Assembly: GCA_030642185.1 (NCBI GenBank)
Contig: DAOWOG010000100.1
Span: 1-5,844, forward strand
Direction of reading: 5' to 3'
DNA length: 5,844 nucleotides
From: Helicobacteraceae bacterium
Lineage (GTDB): Bacteria > Campylobacterota > Campylobacteria > Campylobacterales > Sulfurimonadaceae
Shown: positions 1 to 4,927 of the stretch, one piece after another
Position numbering within the stretch: the stretch's first letter is position 1
Layout of the letters: each line of letters starts with the position of its first letter
Notes under the pieces: model-generated
What the model was told of the DNA's origin: nothing
Database searches by the model: none
Seen by the model: the letters and a program-made list of their open reading frames with translations, nothing else
Made by a program: the position numbers and the translations under genes

Positions 1-881
1 ATCTGGTTTCCAACCAATACCCGATCTATTACGATTTTGAGCGCTATCGCGAGCAGCAGGCAATCTATCAGTTTTCCATTAATGATTCGCTCGCCTATGT
101 CGGCCGCGGCTTTGTTGACGGAAGGATGCTGAGCCAATACAGTATGAGTGAGTATCAGGCAGCATTGCGGGTAGCCACGACATCAGGCTTCAACTGGACA
201 TCTGACAATACGGACAATGCTGTCACTGTTTTAAAAGACAATGGTGACGAAACACTTGAGATCATCGGTTCACTAAACGGTCTCGGCAAGCCGAATGAAG
301 TCATTCGCGCAGTTCGTTTTCTGGCTGAGAGAGGGTTTGTAGTCACTTTCGAGCAGACAGATCCGCTTTATACTCTGGATCTGTCCGACCCTACCGCACC
401 AAGTGTCGTCGGGGAACTTCAGATACCCGGATTTTCAGAGTATCTGCATCCTGTGGATGACAACCGTCTTCTCTCTATCGGGCGTGACGCTACACCTAAT
501 GGTGTGGCACAGGGCTTACAGATTCAACTGTTTGATATCTCCGATTTTTCCAATCCGATTCTGGCCGACAAAATTACAATCGGCAAAAGCGATACCTATA
601 GTGAAGCCGAATACAATCCGCGTGTTTTCGCCTACCGAAAAAGCGATCTGCTGTTCGGACTGCCATACAGAACAGGTTATAAGGATGTCTATTTTGGTCT
701 TTACCAAATTAACGGTATGCATATTGACACCGTCAAAACGCTCTATGAAAATACCAATTCTTCCTGGAGCTATTCGGCTGCCCGCGGTATTATCTTTGAT
801 TTGAATGAAACGACCTATACCTCGCTCTATCAAGGTGATCATATTTTATGCGAACCTATCCCTCTTAAGGCAGAACAATGA
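1..881 (+). CDS. Secreted beta-propeller domain protein, C-terminal part (5' end cut by window edge)
   Basis: The reading frame is open from the left edge (first full codon at base 3) to the TGA at 879-881, giving about 292 residues; the N-terminus lies outside. The ATG at 126 is internal, because matching family sequence (SNQYPIYYDFERYR and following) precedes it. The protein resembles the Beta_propel family (Pfam PF09826 as I remember it), secreted or surface proteins of unknown biochemical role. Recognisable family landmarks occur in order: YSMSEYQAALRVATTSG, then WTSDNTDN, then RAVRFLAERGFVVTFEQTDP, then DLSDPTAPSVVGELQIPGFS with EYLHP, then LFDISDFSNP, then DTYSEAEYNPRVFAY. These are repeated beta-strand blade units; a GxxxDVSDPxxP-type strand repeats at least twice. 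No catalytic residues can be assigned. It is followed by a lipoprotein-like ORF overlapping by 4 bp, so the two are probably co-translated and both exported. Family assignment is firm; function is unknown. Confidence 0.9.
   Translation, partial: LVSNQYPIYYDFERYREQQAIYQFSINDSLAYVGRGFVDGRMLSQYSMSEYQAALRVATTSGFNWTSDNTDNAVTVLKDNGDETLEIIGSLNGLGKPNEVIRAVRFLAERGFVVTFEQTDPLYTLDLSDPTAPSVVGELQIPGFSEYLHPVDDNRLLSIGRDATPNGVAQGLQIQLFDISDFSNPILADKITIGKSDTYSEAEYNPRVFAYRKSDLLFGLPYRTGYKDVYFGLYQINGMHIDTVKTLYENTNSSWSYSAARGIIFDLNETTYTSLYQGDHILCEPIPLKAEQ
866..870 (+). promoter_or_regulatory. Shine-Dalgarno site for the small lipoprotein ORF
   Basis: TAAGG lies inside the last codons of the beta-propeller gene, 7 bases before the ATG at 878. 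It is the main support for translation of the 53-codon ORF. The start and the upstream stop share ATGA (878-881), so translational coupling is likely. Confidence 0.6.
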
Positions 882-1039
882 AAATTAAAATATTTTTCAC
901 CCTACTCTTTCTGTTTCTTTTTCTCGGCTGCGGCGGAGGTGACAGTGCATCTGAGCAAATTGAAGCTTCGCAATACTCACCGCCGCAACCCAATGTCAGT
1001 AACAGCAGTGAACGCCCACCTTCACCTCCATCCATATAA
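878..1039 (+). CDS. Small putative lipoprotein, 53 residues
   Basis: The ORF runs from ATG at 878 to TAA at 1037-1039. Residues 1-17 form a short signal peptide: two lysines, then a run of Phe and Leu, ending FLFLGC with Cys18 as the expected lipidated residue. The following GGGD and the lack of Asp at position +2 would favour the outer membrane under the enterobacterial rule, which may not apply here. The mature peptide would be only 36 residues, rich in Ser, Pro, Asn and Gln (ends PPSPPSI), with no fold visible. An SD-like TAAGG and the ATGA overlap support expression together with the beta-propeller gene. A GCGGG lipoprotein start is common in Campylobacterota surface proteins. The ORF stops only 3 bp before the repeat structure at 1043, so it could be a truncated remnant of a longer lipoprotein rather than a complete gene. 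No named family is recognised. Confidence 0.6.
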   Translation: MKIKIFFTLLFLFLFLGCGGGDSASEQIEASQYSPPQPNVSNSSERPPSPPSI

Positions 1040-1042
1040 TGG

Positions 1043-1064
1043 GGTGGAGTAATATTACTCCACC
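1043..1064. repeat. Perfect 22-bp palindrome after the lipoprotein gene
   Basis: GGTGGAGTAAT (1043-1053) is followed directly by its exact reverse complement ATTACTCCACC (1054-1064). As RNA it would form a 9-bp stem with an ATAT loop. It might end transcription of the upstream pair of genes, but no T-run follows on either strand, so it is a poor rho-independent terminator. The right half is also the outer end of the left terminal inverted repeat. The left half occurs again in direct orientation at 1334-1344, the outer end of the right repeat. Confidence 0.85.
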
Positions 1065-1086
1065 AATTAAATACCCAAAACTTTGA
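1054..1086 (+). repeat. Left 33-bp terminal inverted repeat
   Basis: It begins ATTACTCCACCAATTAAATA and ends at the CTTTGA closing at 1086. It matches the reverse complement of 1312-1344 at 31 of 33 positions. The differences are at 1065 (A against G) and 1080 (A against G). Confidence 0.9.
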
Positions 1087-1126
1087 TGCAGTGATTTCGT
1101 TCATAATCAAGGCAGATTTTTGCTGG

Positions 1127-1140
1127 ACTAACTGGTTAAT
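1127..1140 (+). repeat. Inner inverted repeat, left arm
   Basis: ACTAACTGGTTAAT pairs perfectly with 1256-1269. With its flanks the arm is itself a quasi-palindrome, GGACTAACTGGTTAATCC (14 of 18 positions symmetric), built on TAAC-two bases-GTTA. This is the form of a dimeric protein binding site. Confidence 0.8.
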
Positions 1141-1164
1141 CCAAAAAAATCTAACGCAGAGTAT

Positions 1165-1176
1165 GTGCGAAAGCAC
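1165..1176 (+). other. GAAA-tetraloop hairpin within the element
   Basis: GTGC, GAAA, GCAC form a 4-bp stem capped by a GNRA-type tetraloop. Just downstream, CC-TTCG-GG (1182-1189) forms a two-base-pair UUCG-type loop. Both are stable loop types in RNA, which hints that the centre may act as a folded transcript or folded single strand. The stems are short, so chance is possible. Confidence 0.4.
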
Positions 1177-1230
1177 TGCACCCTTCGGGAAGAGCTAGAA
1201 GAAGCAATCTGCAAGCAAATAAATCTTTGC

Positions 1231-1253
1231 ACCACAAGGGCATTTCCTTTGGT
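1231..1253 (+). other. Imperfect hairpin within the element
   Basis: ACCACAAGG (1231-1239) pairs with CCTTTGGT (1246-1253) as an 8-bp stem with one bulged C and a 6-base loop. It sits just inside the right arm of the inner 14-bp inverted repeat, so the centre of the element could form a branched structure. Confidence 0.4.
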
Positions 1254-1255
1254 CA

Positions 1256-1269
1256 ATTAACCAGTTAGT
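1256..1269 (-). repeat. Inner inverted repeat, right arm
   Basis: ATTAACCAGTTAGT is the exact reverse complement of 1127-1140. It again contains the TAAC-CA-GTTA quasi-palindrome. Confidence 0.8.
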
Positions 1270-1311
1270 TCTACAGATTTCTTTACTCACATCTCACTCC
1301 TTCTAGCTCTT

Positions 1312-1344
1312 TCAAAGCTTTGGGTATTTAATCGGTGGAGTAAT
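1312..1344 (-). repeat. Right 33-bp terminal inverted repeat
   Basis: It starts TCAAAGCTTTGGG and ends GGTGGAGTAAT at 1344, and is the 31/33 reverse complement of 1054-1086. The adjoining inner sequence CTTCTAGCTCT (1300-1310) is the reverse complement of AGAGCTAGAAG at 1191-1201. That makes an additional 11-bp inverted pair which crosses the inner 14-bp pair rather than nesting with it. Confidence 0.9.
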
Positions 1345-1360
1345 AACTTAATCATAGATT

Positions 1361-1369
1361 TGCTACAAT
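1361..1369 (+). promoter_or_regulatory. Extended -10 promoter motif before yihY
   Basis: TGCTACAAT has the form TG-N-TACAAT, one base from the TATAAT consensus, 17 bases outside the right inverted repeat. No good -35 hexamer is seen at 16-18 bp upstream; the corresponding bases fall on the element end (TAATAA at 1341-1346). Transcription would begin near 1375-1377, on or beside the yihY ATG, implying a leaderless message. No ribosome site precedes that ATG, which agrees with this. Confidence 0.45.
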
Positions 1370-1375
1370 GTTCCA

Positions 1376-2332
1376 ATGAATCCCAATCCGCTTAAACGGC
1401 AATTGACCATACGCCGTGTTTATCGTCATATCCGTCTTTTTGTTAAAGCACTTTTTGATCAGGAACTGACTTATCATGCAGCCAGCCTCAGTTTTTACAC
1501 TATTTTTTCTGTCATTCCCATCTTTCTGATTGTCTTGACGATGATGACAAATATGCCCAGTTTTGAGGGGTATTATCTCCAGATGAAAACATTTCTTTTC
1601 GAGAACCTTATCCCGGTACACTCGGAGATCATTACAGAATATGTCGACTCGTTTTTGGCAAATTCCGTCAAGCTCAGTATGATCGGTTTTATTATGATGC
1701 TCGTAGCCTCCATGCTCTTTTTTCAGAACTTTGAACACATCGTCAACAAAATATTTCATGTTAAAAGCCGCACATTCTGGCAATCTATTACGACCTACTG
1801 GACCATGCTTACACTCACACCGTTGGCCTTGCTGCTCTCCTTTTATCTCTCTGCCCAGATAAGCCTCTTTCTAAAAGACTATACCATTTCCACCTGGTTC
1901 AACGTTATGGTGATCTTTCCCTATCTGATCATCTGGGTACTCTTTTTTCTGATCTATAAGATCTCTGCCAATACCTTCGTGAGAACCCAGGCAGCATTTA
2001 TCAGCTCCTTTGTGATCGCTATTGTCTGGAGTTTGGCCAAGAGTGTCTTTGTCTATTATGTCTTTTACAACAAGAGCTACACCACTATTTACGGTTCTTT
2101 TTCCATACTGCTTTTTTTCTTTTTATGGATCTATGTCTCATGGATCATCTTCACCTATGGTCTGAAACTATGCTACCTGATAAACCGCGCCTACCAGCAC
2201 AGTGATCGAAAAAAGCATGAGCATAATCAGCGCAATCTTACTGCGTACCGCAAAAAGCGAGAGAAGTATGTAGCCGATCAGCAGCTGGAGGGACAAAGTG
2301 ATATGCACCGGTTCAATCGGAGTGAAGAGTAA
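1376..2332 (+). CDS. YihY/BrkB-family integral membrane protein
   Basis: This 318-residue protein is an inner-membrane protein of the YihY/virulence factor BrkB family (PF03631 as remembered). The family's biochemical activity is not settled; older names such as ribonuclease BN are considered wrong. A cytoplasmic basic N-terminus (residues 1-30) leads to HAASLSFYTIFSVIPIFLIV, the typical first-helix motif. Six hydrophobic segments are visible near 37-57, 98-116, 142-163, 176-196, 207-230 and 241-266. The signature YGSFSILLFFFLWIYVSW lies in the last, with polar residues between helices. The ATG at 1376 is the only usual start in frame after the TAG at 1355; no Shine-Dalgarno is seen. Residues 265-318 are very hydrophilic (HSDRKKHEHNQRN and onward). 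They lie beyond the usual family core and are encoded antisense to the end of comEC. Family is confident; the tail's function is unknown. Confidence 0.93.
   Translation: MNPNPLKRQLTIRRVYRHIRLFVKALFDQELTYHAASLSFYTIFSVIPIFLIVLTMMTNMPSFEGYYLQMKTFLFENLIPVHSEIITEYVDSFLANSVKLSMIGFIMMLVASMLFFQNFEHIVNKIFHVKSRTFWQSITTYWTMLTLTPLALLLSFYLSAQISLFLKDYTISTWFNVMVIFPYLIIWVLFFLIYKISANTFVRTQAAFISSFVIAIVWSLAKSVFVYYVFYNKSYTTIYGSFSILLFFFLWIYVSWIIFTYGLKLCYLINRAYQHSDRKKHEHNQRNLTAYRKKREKYVADQQLEGQSDMHRFNRSEE
2168..2332. other. 165-bp tail-to-tail antisense overlap of yihY and comEC
   Basis: Both reading frames are complete through this stretch and are in exact codon register: each YihY codon is the reverse complement of one ComEC codon. 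YihY codon 265 (CTA) is the ComEC stop (TAG), and the YihY stop TAA is ComEC Leu368 (TTA). Because middle bases are complementary, the hydrophobic ComEC end (IALIMLMLFSITVLVG) reads as the charged YihY tail (DRKKHEHNQRN). No separate terminator for either gene is visible here, so transcripts probably run into each other. Confidence 0.9.
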
Positions 2333-3433
2333 ATAGCTCAATGCATCATCGAGCAGTTCACCCCAGCCCAGGAGGTGCAGTCCTAACACAAGCGGATAAA
2401 ACACAATAAAAGCCATTGTTGCAGCAATAGAGAACGGGTGCACAGCACTGAACGTCTCAAACAGAGCCAGAGAGAGTGGCAGCATCATGATGTAAACCCA
2501 GAAATGTACGCCTATAAATTGTTGCCATCTGCCAAAACTTCCAAAATGGATCAGAAAAAGAAAAATATAAAACACACCGCTTACCGAGAGCCAGAACCCC
2601 ATACTGAAAAAGAGTTCCGGCCACAGAGCAAGCAGCAGTATCACTGTTAAAAGAAGCGTCTGCATGGAAACAACTTTCATGCCCCGGTCATACAGCAAAA
2701 ATCCGATCATCAACATTGCAAAGGCACGCAGCAGGGAGGGCGGCATTCCCAGAAAAACAAGATATCCAAGCAACACAACTGATACAGCCAGAAACAGATC
2801 TCTGTTGGCATGACGATAGGGAAAATAGCGCTGCTGTAAAAAACGGTAAGGCAGTCGGAACAGGGTAAAAAGAAGCATGCTGAGCACACCCAGGTGAAAA
2901 CCGCTGATCGCCAGCAGATGACTGATCCCCAAAGAGGAGAGTGTTGATCTTAAAGAAGCACTCATCGGTGTTGCACCAAAGAGTGCTCCGTATATCTCCT
3001 GAAGGCTGCTCTCCTCATGCTGCAAAGCGATAGTGTCCGAGAGTTGATAGCGCCATACTTTTTCACGACTGACACTGATGATACGGCTGTAGGTAAAAAA
3101 ACCTTTGAGGTATGCCAAAAAATTAATTTGATCGGTTTTTATCCATATCTCGATCTCATAACCTGTAAGATCACGTATCTCCGTGTCAGCAGTTGTGTAG
3201 AATGTATTTGAGTTTTCAAGCTTCAGTTTTAGAACCTGATAGCTTTTGTCATCTTTATGCCGGGTATACTGCAAAAGAACGGTAGCCTTTTCAACAGCAT
3301 CATCAAATTGTGTGAACTGCTTATACCGGTACCATTCAAAAGCAAGAGAAAGAAGTGTAATCATGGCTATCAGTATTGCAGCAAGCCAATAGTCACGTTT
3401 TACACTGAAAAGAGCAATGCTTCCAAGTTTCAT
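2168..3433 (-). CDS. comEC: ComEC/Rec2-family competence DNA-uptake channel
   Basis: This 421-residue polytopic membrane protein is expected to carry single-stranded DNA across the inner membrane during natural transformation. A membrane-anchored N-terminus (hydrophobic 16-32) is followed by a soluble, probably OB-fold-like part near 45-135. The Competence domain (PF03772 as remembered) then carries the hallmark HLLAISGFHLGVL at 172-184, MPPSLLRAFAMLM at 230-242 and MGFWLSVSGVFYIFLF at 278-293, with many helices to the C-terminus. The C-terminal metallo-beta-lactamase domain of long ComEC proteins is absent, as in the short forms of Campylobacterota; H. pylori ComEC is of similar size. The gene follows dnaB by 48 bp in the same direction, an arrangement I also recall from Helicobacter. 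ATG is at 3433-3431; an in-frame stop lies 18 bp upstream, so the start is constrained, but no clear ribosome site is visible. Its last 54 codons overlap the 3' end of yihY. Confidence 0.95.
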   Translation of the reverse strand: MKLGSIALFSVKRDYWLAAILIAMITLLSLAFEWYRYKQFTQFDDAVEKATVLLQYTRHKDDKSYQVLKLKLENSNTFYTTADTEIRDLTGYEIEIWIKTDQINFLAYLKGFFTYSRIISVSREKVWRYQLSDTIALQHEESSLQEIYGALFGATPMSASLRSTLSSLGISHLLAISGFHLGVLSMLLFTLFRLPYRFLQQRYFPYRHANRDLFLAVSVVLLGYLVFLGMPPSLLRAFAMLMIGFLLYDRGMKVVSMQTLLLTVILLLALWPELFFSMGFWLSVSGVFYIFLFLIHFGSFGRWQQFIGVHFWVYIMMLPLSLALFETFSAVHPFSIAATMAFIVFYPLVLGLHLLGWGELLDDALSYLLFTPIEPVHITLSLQLLIGYILLSLFAVRSKIALIMLMLFSITVLVGAVYQVA

Positions 3434-3481
3434 ACTGGAAGCATAACATAATTATTATTGTTTTTTTATATTTTTATATAA
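3434..3481 (-). promoter_or_regulatory. AT-rich dnaB-comEC spacer, possible comEC promoter
   Basis: This 48-bp spacer has only 7 G or C bases. On the coding (minus) strand it contains A5 and A7 tracts followed by TAATAATTATGTTATGCT. This could hold a -10 region such as TATGTT or TATGCT with an upstream A-tract element. No hairpin is seen, so readthrough from dnaB is also expected. The composition is seen directly; promoter activity is a guess. Confidence 0.3.
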
Positions 3482-4927
3482 TTACAATACCGGCATAGAT
3501 ACATTATCGGCGACATTCATTGAAGCACTTCTGGTATCGACATTTTCATAAACAATCTCGGTACTGTTGTAGGCAGGAACATCGACAAATCGGGTCAGCT
3601 TCTTCTGAAAGACCAATTTCACATGCCCTGTCGGACCGTTACGCTGTTTGCCGATGATGATCTCGGCCTCCTCTTCCTCTTTTTCCACATAGGTAGCGAC
3701 AAACTCTTTGCCTTCATTTTTCGCTGCTTTTTCCCGCTCTTTCTCTTCTTTATAGAGGTAAACATCATCTCTGTAAACAAACAAAATGATGTCGGCATCC
3801 TGCTCAATTGAGCCCGATTCACGGATATCACTGAGCATTGGCCGCTTGTCATTTCGTGATTCAAGTCCCCGGTTCAGCTGCGAAAGGGCAATGATAGGCA
3901 TTTCCAGCTCACGGGCAAGCATCTTCAATCCCCGCGACATCTCACTCACTTCAAGGTGACGATCTTTCGTTCCCGTACCACTCATAATCTGAAGGTAGTC
4001 GATGACGGCCAACTCGATCTCGGGATGTTTTCCCTTGAGTTTTCGCAGACGAGAACGCAGCTGATTGATATTTAAAGATCCCTGATCGTCCACGAAAAGT
4101 TTGCTGCTTTGCATCTGCTCTACCGCATCGTTCAGACTGCTCCACTGGTTGTCATTCATATCCCCGAGCCGCAGCTTCTGCAGCGGTATTGAGGTCTCAA
4201 TACTCAACAGCCTCAGCATCAACTGTTCTGCAGGCATCTCCAAAGAGAAAAAAGCGACCCCTTTCCCCTGCTTGATCAGGTTTTGAGTCATATTTAAGAC
4301 CAGAGACGTTTTCCCCATCGCCGGTCTCGCCGCGATAATAACCAGATCTCCTTTACCGAAACCGGTCGTCATTTTGTTGAGCTCTGCAAAACCGGTATCG
4401 ACACCGACGAGGATAGAGTTGCCGCGTCTTTTCATCTCCTGAATATACTCCATCGTATCGATGGTCACTCTTTCCGCATCTTTAAAATCACCCGTCTGTG
4501 CATCCTGGGTAATCTCATACAGTTTTCGCTCAACCATATCAACGACTTCACTGCTTGGCAGATCTTCTTCCAGTGTCGCACGTTTGATCTCTGTCGTCAA
4601 TGTCAGCAGATGGCGTTTGAGTGATTTGTCTTTGATCTCTTTGACATAGGCAGAAGTATTGGAGATGGGGTTGGATGCCAGGATCTCCAGCATCACCCCT
4701 TCGTCAAATTTTTTCTTTTTACTCAGCTCTTTTTTAAGGAACTCTTCATCAATGGGTTCATCACGGTGCACCAGTGATTTCATCGCAGCGTAAAGATCCT
4801 GATGCGCAGGAAGATAAAAATCCTTCTCATCAAGAATATTCTCAAGATCATCAAACTGTGAAGGTTCAAAAATCAGCGAACTCAGAACGGAGCGTTCAAA
4901 TACCAGGTTATAGAGGCTCTCTTCCAT
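3482..4927 (-). CDS. dnaB: Replicative DNA helicase DnaB
   Basis: This 481-residue protein is the hexameric ATP-driven helicase that unwinds DNA ahead of the replisome and recruits primase. The N-terminal DnaB domain spans about 5-105, a linker about 105-165, and the RecA-like helicase domain about 170-450. Visible motifs are Walker A ARPAMGKTS (200-208, Lys206), the catalytic-glutamate motif FFSLEMP (Glu230), Walker B LAVIDYLQIM (Asp310), the sensor ALSQLNRGLESR (Gln350), DIRESGSIEQDADI (367-380) and arginine-finger KQRNGPTG (427-434, Arg429). All key residues are present. Between VYRDDVYLY and AEIIIGKQ lies an extra charged segment (about 392-420, rich in Lys and Glu). This is like the C-terminal insertion remembered for H. 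pylori DnaB. After the core a Ser/Asn/Val-rich tail of about 30 residues ends in MPVL. The ATG directly follows the ispG TAG with no spacer, so translation is probably coupled; the upstream AGAAAGAG is at best a weak ribosome site. Confidence 0.98.
   Translation of the reverse strand: MEESLYNLVFERSVLSSLIFEPSQFDDLENILDEKDFYLPAHQDLYAAMKSLVHRDEPIDEEFLKKELSKKKKFDEGVMLEILASNPISNTSAYVKEIKDKSLKRHLLTLTTEIKRATLEEDLPSSEVVDMVERKLYEITQDAQTGDFKDAERVTIDTMEYIQEMKRRGNSILVGVDTGFAELNKMTTGFGKGDLVIIAARPAMGKTSLVLNMTQNLIKQGKGVAFFSLEMPAEQLMLRLLSIETSIPLQKLRLGDMNDNQWSSLNDAVEQMQSSKLFVDDQGSLNINQLRSRLRKLKGKHPEIELAVIDYLQIMSGTGTKDRHLEVSEMSRGLKMLARELEMPIIALSQLNRGLESRNDKRPMLSDIRESGSIEQDADIILFVYRDDVYLYKEEKEREKAAKNEGKEFVATYVEKEEEEAEIIIGKQRNGPTGHVKLVFQKKLTRFVDVPAYNSTEIVYENVDTRSASMNVADNVSMPVL

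Larger units (their letters stand above)
1054..1344. mobile_element. Putative non-autonomous inverted-repeat (MITE-like) element, 291 bp
   Basis: The ends at 1054-1086 and 1312-1344 are 33-bp inverted repeats with 2 mismatches. Further in, 1127-1140 and 1256-1269 form a perfect 14-bp inverted repeat. The distances from outer to inner arms are alike on the two sides (40 and 42 bp), so each flank is a similar two-site module around a 115-bp centre. The centre can form several small hairpins. No plausible protein is encoded on either strand. It fills most of the gap between the lipoprotein ORF and yihY. The architecture fits a miniature transposable element mobilised in trans, or a structured DNA or RNA repeat. 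No clear short target-site duplication was found; an 11-bp direct repeat (1043-1053 and 1334-1344) is present but overlaps the right inverted repeat. The repeat structure is seen directly; mobility is inference. Confidence 0.55.

Noticed and set aside
126..128. ATG at 126 as the start of the beta-propeller gene, and Met at 5815-5813 as the start of ispG
   Set aside because: In both cases the same frame continues past the Met to the window edge with recognisable family sequence, so both genes are truncated by the window.
403..804. 133-codon plus-strand ORF inside the beta-propeller gene
   Set aside because: It is a frame-shifted shadow; the overlapping frame carries clear family motifs throughout and continues to the window edge.
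1043..1064. Rho-independent terminator after the lipoprotein gene
   Set aside because: The stem is strong but no T-run follows on either strand; it is listed as a palindrome with termination only a possibility.
865..1176. 103-codon minus-strand ORF across the lipoprotein gene and the left element arm
   Set aside because: Its sequence has no recognisable family, it is antisense to the better supported lipoprotein ORF, and it runs through the inverted repeat without a ribosome site.
1149..1270. Possible integron attC site: ATCTAAC at 1149-1155 fits the RYYYAAC box
   Set aside because: No matching GTTRRRY box at a suitable distance on the same strand (GTTAGTT and GTTAATC do not fit), and there is no integrase or cassette in the window.
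1040..1375. tRNA, SRP RNA, tmRNA, RNase P RNA, riboswitch or CRISPR array in the intergenic stretch
   Set aside because: None of their conserved core sequences was recognised by eye, and there are no regularly spaced direct repeats; the repeats present are inverted.
1368..1379. Three-codon leader ORF (ATG TTC CAA TGA) overlapping the yihY start
   Set aside because: Its ATG overlaps the proposed -10 motif and it has no ribosome site; very short ORFs like this arise often by chance.
1352..1783. 143-codon minus-strand ORF opposite yihY
   Set aside because: The protein looks like low-complexity antisense of a membrane gene, with no family resemblance and no promoter or ribosome site.
3951..4145. 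Small ORFs inside dnaB, ispG and comEC on either strand
   Set aside because: All lie within strongly supported conserved genes and show no family motifs.
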